NCBI GenBank assembly: GCA_016699675.1
Contig: CP064985.1
Coordinates: 3,906,001-3,970,000 of the forward strand
Length of the DNA: 64,000 bases
Source of the DNA: Austwickia sp.
GTDB lineage: Bacteria; Actinomycetota; Actinomycetes; Actinomycetales; Dermatophilaceae
Direction of reading: 5' to 3'
Positions within the stretch are counted from its first letter, which is position 1. Each line of letters opens with the position of its first letter. Made by a program: the position numbers and the translations under genes. The notes under the pieces were generated by a model. That model had not been told where the DNA came from, ran no database searches, and was given only the letters and a program-made list of their open reading frames with translations. This document shows, piece by piece, positions 1 to 10,800 of this stretch.

Positions 1-53
1 ATCCTCGACCTGCCCGCCCCTCGCCCCGCCTCGTCCATCGCAGGGAGCTCCTC

Positions 54-1682
54 ATGACCCGTCGCGCGCGTCTGTCCTGGCTCGCCGCCCTGTCCAGCAC
101 CGTCCTGGTCGCTGCGACCGCATGCAGCGGCTCCCCCGAGGCGACGGACACCGCGACGACCCTCGGGGGCACCTGCGGGCCCGGCACCACGGTCCGGGTC
201 AGTGCGCCGCCGGAGATCAAGGACCTCGTCGCCGAGCAGGCCCGGGCGATCGAGACCGCCGAATGCGCCCGGTACGTCGTGACCGCCGAGGCCCCGGCCG
301 CGGTCGCCCAGCGGGGTCTCACCAAGGACGGCGGGCCGGACCTCTGGATCGCCGACTCCCCCATCTGGCCGCTCCAGGTGAACCTCAAGAAGCCCAACTC
401 GGCGCTGACCTACTCCGATGCGTTCGCCACGAGCCCGCTGGTGCTCGCCGTTCCGGCCGCCATCGTGGCCCAGGGCAAGGTGCCCACCGGTCAGGTGCCC
501 ATGGCGCAGCAGATCGCGGGCGCGCTGCCCGCCCTGCAGCTGGCCAAGCCCGCAGAGTCGGCGTCGACGCTCATGCTCCTCATGACGGCCTGGCAGAACA
601 CCGGCAACGACCCTGCCGCGCAACTGATGGCGGCCAAGGCTTTCGTCCCCGTGGCCCGCACGTCGGCCACCGACGAGCAGTTGTTCGAGCGGGCGGTCCC
701 CGGCCACCCCCAGGGACCGACGGTCTTTCCTGCCAGCGAACAGGCAATGGCGGCGTTCAACGCCAAGCACCCGGACGCCAAGCTCACGTCGCTGGGCGCG
801 GTCGAAGGGCTGGCGGCGCTGAAGTACGTCGCCTCCCGCCCCGCCGACGTCTCGCCCGAGGTCCAGAAGGCCGACGACGCCCTCGCCGCCGCGCTGCGCT
901 CCCCGAAGGCGGCCGAGGCGTTCAAGGCGGCTGGCTTCCGGGTCGGCGGCGTCGGCACCGCGTCCGTGCCCGGCCTGCCGCAGGACGTCCGGATCTCCCT
1001 CGACGCGCCGGCCCAGGCGACGTACGAACAGGTGACATCGCTGATGACCACGCTCGGTCGACGGGCCCGCCTGCTGCTCGTCATCGACACCTCAGGATCG
1101 ATGCTCGACCCCTCCGGCTACGGCGGCAGCCGCATCGAGCTCACGGCCCGCGCGGTGCAGACCGCGCTGAACTTCGTGCCGCCGGGCACCGAGGTCGGCA
1201 TGTGGCAGATGGCCAGCAACGCCCAGTTCGGCGCCACCGACTACAAGGAGGTCGTGCCGATGACAAAGATCTCCGGCGACGACGGCAACCTCCTTCCCGC
1301 GGCGCTGAAGTTCTCCAACGGCTTCGACGCCATCGTGCCGACCGTGCGGGGTGGCACGGGCCTGTACGACACCATCTCCGACGCCTACACGAAGACGGCC
1401 GCCCAGACCGCCCCGGACGTCACGGATGTGGTCGTGGTGCTCACCGACGGCCGCAACGAGGACGACCCCGACTCGATCTCCCTGGACACGCTCGTGGGTC
1501 GGATCAAGGCCGCCAAGCCGGGCCCCGACGGTCACCGGGTGCGGCTGGCCCTCGCGGGTCTGGGCCCGTACTCGGACATGGCCGCGCTGAAAACGATCGC
1601 GGCGGCTGCGGACGGTACGGCGACGCTGGTCGACACCGAGACCAGCCTGATGGACGTGATCGTGAGTTCCGTCATCTCCTGA
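54..1682 (+). CDS. Lipoprotein with solute-binding-like domain and C-terminal von Willebrand A domain
   Basis: A 542-residue secreted lipoprotein. Residues 1-24 form an n-region with Arg, a hydrophobic stretch and a lipobox ending VAATAC-S, so Cys24 should be lipidated and anchor the protein outside the membrane. Residues about 40-330 resemble an extracellular solute-binding fold. From about residue 340 a vWA domain starts with VIDTSGSM, the DxSxS metal-ion adhesion motif, and continues with VVVVLTDGRNEDD. A purine-rich AGGGAG lies about 10 bases before the ATG. vWA proteins usually mediate metal-dependent protein contacts, and the ligand here is unknown. It stands alone and faces the megasynthase gene tail to tail. 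Confidence 0.85.
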   Translation: MTRRARLSWLAALSSTVLVAATACSGSPEATDTATTLGGTCGPGTTVRVSAPPEIKDLVAEQARAIETAECARYVVTAEAPAAVAQRGLTKDGGPDLWIADSPIWPLQVNLKKPNSALTYSDAFATSPLVLAVPAAIVAQGKVPTGQVPMAQQIAGALPALQLAKPAESASTLMLLMTAWQNTGNDPAAQLMAAKAFVPVARTSATDEQLFERAVPGHPQGPTVFPASEQAMAAFNAKHPDAKLTSLGAVEGLAALKYVASRPADVSPEVQKADDALAAALRSPKAAEAFKAAGFRVGGVGTASVPGLPQDVRISLDAPAQATYEQVTSLMTTLGRRARLLLVIDTSGSMLDPSGYGGSRIELTARAVQTALNFVPPGTEVGMWQMASNAQFGATDYKEVVPMTKISGDDGNLLPAALKFSNGFDAIVPTVRGGTGLYDTISDAYTKTAAQTAPDVTDVVVVLTDGRNEDDPDSISLDTLVGRIKAAKPGPDGHRVRLALAGLGPYSDMAALKTIAAAADGTATLVDTETSLMDVIVSSVIS

Positions 1683-1736
1683 CGGGCCGGGCTGACGGGC
1701 CGGGCGCCCCTAGGGGAACTTTCGGCGGGTCGGAGG

Positions 1737-1800
1737 TGGTCGGCGGCCTCGCCGGCCCGGTGTGGTCGGCGGCGTTGCCGGCCCGGTGTGGTCGGCGGCA
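1737..1800. repeat. Short 26-bp tandem repeat, 2.5 copies
   Basis: Two copies of a 26-base unit starting TGGTCGGCGGC (1737-1762 and 1763-1788) differ only by a few bases in the middle, and a third partial copy follows. It is noncoding and lies between the stop codon of the vWA lipoprotein and the terminator hairpin. No function is visible. Confidence 0.7.
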
Positions 1801-1840
1801 CGGGCTTGGTCGACGGCCAAACCAACGGCCCGCCGTCACG

Positions 1841-1880
1841 CAGGTGGGGCACCCGCGGAGTTCCGCGGGTGCCCCACCTG
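1841..1880. terminator. Bidirectional terminator hairpin between convergent genes
   Basis: A perfect 18-bp stem (1841-1858 with 1863-1880) closes a 4-base loop, AGTT. It lies between the convergent ends of the vWA lipoprotein and the megasynthase. There is no strong T tract, as is common for GC-rich actinobacterial terminators. Confidence 0.8.
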
Positions 1881-1897
1881 TGTCTGTTCCGCCGGCG

Positions 1898-4800
1898 TCA
1901 CTCGCCGTACGTCGCCCGCAGCGCGGGCTCCACCTCCGGCGGCAGGCTCGTCGGCATCGCGATGGTCGTGTAGCCGTCCAGCCGGACCACGACGCGGCCC
2001 TTCGCGTCGACGACGCGGGCGCTGACCGTGCCGTCGTCGCCGCGCACCGAGTGGGCCACCAGGGGCGCCGCCGCGGACTCCAGGTCCGCCACGAGCTCCG
2101 CCCGGCCGACCCGCCACGGCAGGGCCATCCGGCCGTCCCGGCCGGCCTCCCAGAGCCCGGCAGTCTGGAAGCACAGCTCCACCAGGCGCGGTGCCGTAAC
2201 GAGCGGGGCGTCGGCCGGCGTGCGGTCCTCCGGCAACTGCGCCGTCAGGCGCGCCGTCGCGCCCTCGTTGGTGCGCCACGCCTCCTCGACGACCTGGTAG
2301 GCCGGGCCGTGGAAGTAGAACGTGTACACCTGATCCGCCGCCAGGGTGTTCCCGGCCGCCTCGAGCTTCTCGCCGTACTTCTGGCTGCGCGGCAGCTTCG
2401 CCGTCGTGAGCCGCACCGTCCCGTGGAAGTGGGTCGTGACCACCGGGGCGTCCTGGCCGGGCAGCTTGCGCTCCCCCGTCAGGCTGCACCGGGCGAGCAG
2501 GTCGTCGCCGCCGGCCGGGTCGGGCTCCACGACCGCGCTCACCGTGAGGGTGCGCGGCTCGTCGCGGAAGAACTTGAACGGCGCCGCGAAGTCGACGTCC
2601 TCCACGCTGGAGACCCGGTAGCCCTCCGGGGCGGCCAGCTGGGCCACCTCGGCGAAGGCCTCCATTCCCATGACCCCCGGCAGCACGGCGATGCCGTCGA
2701 TGCGGTGGTCGTCGAGGAACTTCTGGGTCTTCGGGTCCAGCTCCACCTTCGTGGTCCAGCCCGTGTGGACGCTCGTGCGCAGGTCCCCGACCAGCGGACC
2801 GGCCGAGTTCGGCTCCGGCTGGGCGGACTGGGCGAGGCCGCCGGCCTCGTCGTACTCCGCAGCCATCATCCCGAGCGTGCCCGCGACGACGACCTCCCCG
2901 CTGAACGCCGAGCTGGTCAGCTCGCGACGGATCCAGGCGACGCCCGCCTCCGGGGGCAACATCTGCACCCCGGCCGCGGCCATGATCGTCGGGATCGAGC
3001 CGCGGGTCGCCATGCCGATGCCGCCCCAGGCCGTCCAGTCCAGGGCCAGGCCCCGGGTCTGCGGACGAACCCGGCGCAGGTGGCTGACCGCCTTGCACAT
3101 GAGGTCGTTCGCCGCCGAGTAGTCGGTCTGGCCCTGGTTGCCGAACCGGCCGGCCACCGAGGAGAAGACCACGACCGCGCCGACCTCCATGTCGGCCGCG
3201 GCCCGCCACAGGGCGTGCCAGCCGCCGGTCTTCACGTCGAAGACCAGGTCGTACTCGCGCGGCTCCTTCTTCGGCAGCGGCCGGCTGATCTCGATGCCGG
3301 CGGCGTGCAGGAGCACGTCGATCCGGCCGCTGATCTCGCGGATGGAGCCCACCGCTGCGGCGACAGCCTCGTCGTTGGTGAGGTCGACGCTCGTGTAGTG
3401 CACGGTGCCGCCCGCGGCCTCGACCGCCTGGATGGCGTCGAGGGCGGCGCTGCGCCGCTCGATTCCGGTGAGCTCCCGCTCGATCAGCACCGGGGTGGCC
3501 TTGTCGCCGCGCTCGGTGATCCGGGCCGCCAGCGACTTCTTCAGCTCCGGCGAACCGGCGCGGAAGGCCGCGATGTCGGCATCGTCGGCATCCGGCTTCG
3601 GGGTCAGGTCGAGCAGGTGGAAGACCCCCTTGCTCGCCGTGGCCAGGTCCGCCGTGATCGCCGAGACGATCGACCCGGCGGCGCCGGTGACGACGAACAC
3701 CGTCTCCGGCCCGAGCGGCATGCCGCCCTCGCCGAGGCTGTTGTCGCCGTCGCGCTCGCCGAACGGGCGCTCGACGAACGCCACGCCGTACCGGCGCCCG
3801 TCGACCAGACCGACCTCGACGCAGCCCGGGTCGCCGAGCGTCTCCGCGACGAGCAGGTCGGCCACGGCCGCCGTACGTCGGGTGACCGCGAAGTCCACGG
3901 CCTTGACCAGGGACTGCGGGTTCTCCTTCTTGTACGACTTCGTGAACCCGGTGACCCCACCGGCGAGGACACCGGTGGCACCCGCGGCGTCGTACCCGTG
4001 GTAGCCGCCCAGGTGGGTGGCCGACACCAGGAACGCGCCGATCGCGCCCTCGCCCGCGTTGTCGCGCGCCTCGGAGAGGATCCGCATGGCCCGGTACAGG
4101 CTCTTGACCCGACGTCGGGTCGCCTCGCGCCAGCCCTCGGCGTCGTAGTCGGCGACCTCGTCCTCACGGTCGAGGCCGGCGAGCCAGTACACGCCGGTCA
4201 CGCCGCCGTCGGCGAGCCAGCCGTTGAGCGTCGACTCGAGGTCGTCGGTGGTCACCCCGGGCTCCAGGGTCAGCGCGGTCGCGCCAGCCTTCTCCAGCCG
4301 GCTGATGAGCGCCTGGCCCACGCCGCCCTCGTCCAGCATGACGACGACGCGCGCCCCCTCGAGCTGCACCCCGGTGGGGGCGCAGCGGTCGAGGCCCGGC
4401 CGCAGGGACGGGACGGGGATCCGACGCGGGAGAGCGTCGACGGCGTCCAGGTCCCCGGCGACGAGCTTGGCCACCGCGGCGGCCGCACCCCCAGCCGGGG
4501 TGGCGGCGGCGCCACCGGCGCCCCCGGCGTCACCCGGCGCGGCGGACGGCGCTGCCGCGGTCGGCGCCTCGACGCCGAGCTTGCCGCGCACCCAGCCCGC
4601 GACGTGGTTCAGCGTCGGGAAGTCCCGCAGCTGCAGGTTCTCGTCGCGCTCCAGGTTGAAGTGACCCCGCACCGCGGCGAACACCTCGGCCTGCTTGACC
4701 GTGTCGACACCCAGGTCGGCCTCCAGATCCAGCTCGGGATCCAGCAGCTCGACCGGGTAGCCGGTCATCTCCGCCACCACGTTGGTCACGACCGTGAGGA

Positions 4801-7800
4801 TCTCGTCGGCCGGTGCGGCGCCGGCACCGGCCGGGGCCGCCGGCGTGGTGTCGACGGGCATCGGGGCCGGCGCGACCGCGGCGTCGCCGGCCGGTGCGGC
4901 GGTGGGCGCCGCGACGCCGAGCTTGCCGCGGACCCAGCCCGCGACGTGGTTCAGCGTCGGGAAGTCCCGCAGCTGCAAGTTCTCGTCACGCTCCAGGTTG
5001 AAGTGACCTCGTACCGCGGCGAAGACCTCGGCCTGCTTGACCGTGTCGACACCCAGGTCGGCTTCCAGGTCCAGCTCCGGGTCGAGGAGGTCGACCGGGT
5101 AGCCGGTCATCTCCGCCACCACGTTGGTCACGACCGTGAGGATCTCGTCGGCCGGGGCACCCGAGGCGCTGGGAGCGCCCGCCACCGGCGCGGCGACAGC
5201 ACCGCCGACCGGTGCCGACGCAGGAGGAGCCGCGTCGAAGACCGGGGCGGCTGCGGCCGCGGGCGCCGCGGGGGTCGCCAGCGTCGTCGGCTGGGCCACC
5301 CCGAGGCGGTCGCGGACCCAGCCCGCGACGTGGTTCAGCGTTGGGAAGTCCCGCAGCCGCAGGTTCTCGTCGCGCTCCAGGTTGAAGTGACCCCGCACCG
5401 CGGCGAAGACCTCGGCCTGCTTGACCGTGTCGACACCCAGGTCGGCCTCCAAGTCCAGCTCCGGGTCGAGGAGGTCGACCGGGTAGCCGGTCATCTCCGC
5501 CACCACGTTCGTCACGACCGCGAGGACGTCGTCACCGGCCGGCGAGGCCGGTGCCGGCGCCGCCGTGCCCGGGGTGGGCGCGTAGATCGGCGAGGCGGCC
5601 TCGGGGCTGCTCACCACCGCGGACGCGACGGCCACCGGGGCGGCCGAGGTGCCGAGGCGGTCGCGGACCCAGCCCGCGACGTGGTTCAGCGTCGGGAAGT
5701 CCCGAAGGCGCAGGTTCTCGTCGCGCTCCAGGTTCCAGTGACCCCGGACCGCGGCGAAGACCTCGGCCTGCTTGACCGTGTCGACACCCAGGTCGGCCTC
5801 CAGATCCAGCTCCGGATCCAGCAACTCCGGCGGGTAGCCGGTCATCTCCGCCACGAGGCGCGTGACGACGCTCAGGATCTCGTCGCCGCCCGAGGCGGGT
5901 GCGGCGGGCGCCGCGCTGATGTCTGCCGAGACCAGCCCGGCGGGAGCCGGCGCGGCGGCGGCAGCCGCAGCCGTGGGCTCGGGGAGGCCCATCTTTCCGC
6001 GGACCCACCCGGCGACGTGGTTCAGCGTCGGGAAGTCCCGCAGCCGCAGGTTCTCGTCGCGCTCGAGGTTCCAGTGGCCCCGGACCGCGGCGAAGACCTC
6101 GGCCTGCTTGACCGTGTCGACACCCAGGTCGGCCTCCAGATCCAGCTCCGGATCCAGCAGCTCCGGTGGGTAGCCGGTCATCTCCGAGACCAGCCCGGTG
6201 ACCGTCTCCAGGATCTCGTCGCGGGGCGCGGCAGCGGGGGTAGCCGCTGCCGGAGCCGGCGCCGGGGCGGCCGCCGGGATGACGGGGGCCGAAACCGCCG
6301 GGGCCGCGGGCGCCACGGGGGCTGCGACGGCCGGCGCGGGCGCAGCCGAGACGATCGGCGCCGCGGAGCCGACGGACGCCGCAGCGGCAGGCGCGGCACC
6401 CGGCGACGGCGAACCGCCGAGTTCCTCGACGTACGGAACCGGCACCGTCGTCGTCCAGGTGCGCGGCACCGCGGGGGCGCCGCGGTCGACGATGCGCAGC
6501 CGGCGGTGGTCAACCTCGAGCGTGCTGCCGGGGCTGCCGGACAGCGAGTCGAGCCAGGCCTGCCAGGCCTGCGGGTTGATGATCCGGTAGGCGTAGCCGA
6601 GCTCGTTCGGGGCCCGCCGAGCCTTATCCGGCATCGGGGTCCAACGGATCATCGACAGCGCGATCTGGCTGCCGAAACCGGCCGCGAGGCGCAGCGCGAA
6701 CTCGACCGGGTAGCCGCCGCCCTTGCTCAGGTTGAGCGAGCCGAGTGCGGGGTCCGGCACCTTGTAGTTCGGCACCGGCGGCACGATCCCCGTCTCCAGG
6801 GACTTGATCGCCAGGACGTCCTCGATGCCCGCGCCCATGGCGTGGCCCGTGAAGCCCTTGGTGTTGGTGATGACGATCTGGTCCGCGCCCGGACCGAACG
6901 CGTCGCGCAGCGCCTTGATCTCGGCCGCCGCGGAACCGCCGCGCGCCGGGGTGTAGGTCTCGTGCGACACAAAGACGGTCTTGGGGGCGATCGCGTGCCG
7001 GTCGTACCCGCGGGCCTCCACCTCGCGGATCAGCGCCTCCATCACGCCGCTGATGTGCTCGACGTCGAGACGGGTGCCGTGGAAGGCGCTGTTCGCCGTC
7101 ACCGACCCGAGGATCTCCGCGATCGGCTGGATCCCCCGCTCGCGGGCCGCGTCGGCGGCCTCGACGACCATCGCGGCCGCTCCGGCGCCGATGATCATGC
7201 CGTGCCGGCGGGCGTCGAACGGCGTCGCCGCGTCCTCGACCCGCTCGTCCGTCGCGGCGGCGCCGGAGGCGATGAAGCCCGACGTGATCCACGGCATGAA
7301 GTTCTCGTGGGTCGTGTCGTCGGCGGAGAGCACGATGACCCGGCGGCAGCGCCCGGCCCGGATCCAGTCCTCGGCCACCGAGAGCGCCTGCGTCGTCGAC
7401 GCGCACGCGGCGTTGACCGTGGTGTTCGGGCCGCGGCAGCCGATCAGCTCGGCGAACTGGCTGTGCCCCATGGCCAGGGCGCGGAACAGGAAGCGCCGGT
7501 CGAACTCGTAGTTCTCCGTGGCCATCTTCGCGCGCGTCTCGGCGATGAGCGCGTCCACCTTGGCGACCGTGTCCGGGTCGCTGACCTGGGTGCGCAGGCC
7601 CTCCAGGGCGAGCAGGTTCTCCCGGCGGCCGCGGTAGGTGAAGTAGCCCTCCATGGCCTCGGCGAACCGGTTGTAGCCCGCGAACGCCGACGCGAACACG
7701 ATGCCCGTGTCGTCGCGCAGGTTCTCCGGCAGCAGCCAGCGATCGGGCAGCTGGGTGCCGAGCGTCGTGGTCTTGTAGCGCATCACCAGCGGGATGCCCG

Positions 7801-10800
7801 CGTCGCGCATGGCGTCGAAGCCGACGCCGATGCCCAGGCGGGTGACCACGTCCAGCGCGTCGTCGCGCGCCTTGTCGACGCCGAACTGCTCGATGACGTC
7901 GTACGGCGCCATCTGGCCGGCGAGCTTGATGACGTCGGCGACGTTGTCGACCAGCTGGAAGCTGCCGGAGCCCGACTCGTCCTTGACGAGGCGGGTGATC
8001 CGCATGTCCGCCATCATCTCCCGGTACTTGCCCGGCACCGCGGTGATGAACTGCTGGCCAGCGAGCAGGCGCGCGACGTTCTCGTCGTCGAACGCGGGCT
8101 GGTTGCCGGGCAGGCCCAGCGACGCGCCGGTGATGACGAGCGGCTCGGTCGCCCGGCCGCGCCCGCCGCCAGCGGCCTGCGCCGCCACGTCGGGGGCCGC
8201 CGCGGCGACCGCCGGGTCGGCCCGGAACACGCCCAGGCCTTCGGCGAGCACGCCGGCGAACAGCTCGCCCAGGCGGGAGATGGTCTCCGGCGTCACGTGC
8301 ACGTCCGCGGCGGAGCGGATCGCGCCGGGGCGCACGACGACGGGCGCCGCGCTCGCGGCCGCGGGGGCCGCCGGGGTGGCCGGCGCGGCGGCGGCTGCCG
8401 GTGCGGCCGGTACGGCGGGGGCCGCGGGGGTCCCCAGCCCGATGCCGGCGGCGTACATCCCGCAGAGCGCCTGGTTCAGCGCCACCTCGTCCGGCTGCTT
8501 GGGGTGGTTGGTGAAGAGCGCCAGCACGTCGTCCTTGGCGCCGAGAACGTCCTCGACGAACCCGTGCAGGGCCTTCTTCGGCCCCACCTCGACGAAGACG
8601 CGCGCGCCCGCGTCGTACAGCGTCTTCAGGCCCTTGACGAACTGGACCGGCGAGGCGATCTGCTGCCCCGCGAACTGCAGCATCGTCTCGGTCGTCGCGT
8701 CGCCCGGGTAGAACTCGCCGGTGACGTTGGCGACGATGGGCAGCTTCGGCGGCTTCATGTTGAGCCGGCGCAGCACCTCGACGAACGGCTCAGAGGCCGG
8801 CGCCACGATCGAGGTGTGGAAGGCGTGGCTGACCGGGATCCGGGTCGCGTTGATGCCCTTGGCCTTGAAGACCTCGACGATCCGCTCGACGGCGTCCGTG
8901 GCGCCGCCAACGACGGCCTGGCTGTGCGAGTTGATGTTCGCGACCACGACGTACCCGTCCGCCGCGTCCACGGTCGCCTGGATCTCGTCCAGGGGCCCGA
9001 ACACGGCGGCCATGGCCCCGTTGTCGCCCATCGACACCTTGGTCATCTCCCGGCCGCGGGCGCTGACGGCCTCCAGGGCCTGGTCGAAGCCGAGGGCGCC
9101 GGAGGCGACGAGCGCGCCGTACTCGCCGAGGCTGTGCCCCATCACCATGTCCGGCCGTACGCCGAACGCGGCGAGCATCTCGGTCAGGGCGAGGTCCGTC
9201 GCGAGCACCGCGGGCTGGGTGATCTCGGTCTGCATGAGGCCCTTGCCGAGCTCCTTCACGCGGGCCTGATCGGCCGGGTCGGTGAAGATGAACTCCGAGA
9301 GCGGCTTGCCGAGCAGCGGCGTCATGACCCGGTCGGCCTGCGCGAACCGGTCGCGGACGATCTGCTCGGTCTGGCGCAGCGAGGCGAGCATGTTGACGTA
9401 CTGGCTGCCCTGGCCGGTGTAGAGGAAAGCGACCTTGGGCGCGGGCCCGCGGCCGACGAACATGCCCTGCTGGCGCATCAGGCGGAAGGCGGCGGGGTTG
9501 CCGCTGGCGAACGCCTTGAGCAGCTTCTCGATCTTGCCGGCCAGCTCGGCCGCGTCGCCGTAGTCGATCGCCGCGCGGACCGCGGCGCCGGCCAGCGCCG
9601 GGTCGGGCGCGGCCGGGGCGGGGGCCCGCCCGGCCTTGGCCTCGGCGAGGACCGCCTCGAGCTGGCGGACGACGTCGGCGTCGGTCGGGCCGCCGACCAC
9701 CAGGGCGCCCCGCAGCGGGGTCTTGGTGGGCTGGGCCGCGGGGGCCGCACCGGCGACGCCGGCCGTCATGACCGCGCCCGCCGCCGCGGGAATCGCGGCC
9801 GAGGCGTGGATCGTCGGCTGGGGCTTGTGCCGGCCGGGGACGTACTCCTCGGCGACCACGTGGAAGTTCGTCCCGCCGAAGCCGAACGCGCTGACGCCGC
9901 CGCGCCGGATGCCGTCCGGGCAGTCCTCGGCGTTCCAGGGCCGCAGCTGGGTGTTGACGGCGAACGGGATGGTGCCCCAGTCCACGTTCTCGTTAGGGGT
10001 CTTGAAGTTCAGGCTCGGCGCCAGCATCTTGTGCTGCAGCTGCTTGACCATCTTGAACAGACCGGCGGCGCCGGCCCCGGCCTTGAGGTGGCCGATGTTC
10101 GACTTCACCGAGCCGAGGGCGATCGAGCCCTGGCGAGCGCCCGAGGCGCCGAAGACCTCGGTCAGGCAGGCGAGCTCGGCGGCGTCGCCGACCCGCGTCG
10201 ACGTGCCGTGCGCCTCCAGCGCCGTGCAGGTGGCCGGGTCCATGCCGGCCCAGTCCCAGCCGCGCGCCACGGCGAACTTCTGACCCGCCGGGTTGGGGGC
10301 GGTGATGCCCTTGCCCTTGCCGTCGGAGGAACCGCCCACCGCCAGGATCACGGCCTGGATGTTGTCGCCGTCGCGCTCGGCGTCGGCGAGCCGCTTCAGC
10401 ACGAACAGCGCGGCGCCCTCGCCCATGACGAAGCCGTCCGCGTCGGCGTCGAACGGCCGCGTGCCGGAGGCCGACAGCGCACCGATCTTGCAGAACTTCA
10501 CGTAGGCCTCGATGCCCATGTTGCGGTCGATGCCGCCCGTGATGACGGCGTCGTAGTCGTGCGCCCGCAGGCCCGCGATCGCGCTGGTCATCGCCGCGAA
10601 CCCGGACGCGCACGCCGCGTCCGTCGTGTAGTTCGGGCCGTGGAAGTTGAACAGGTTGGCGATGCGGCCGGCGAGCACGTTGGACAGCTCACCGGGCATG
10701 GTGTCCTCGGTGATCTCCAGCTGGTCGTCGAGGAAGGCCGCCCGGGTCTCCTCGATGATCCGGCGTTGCACGTCGACCCCGAGCGAGGTCATGGCCGGCA

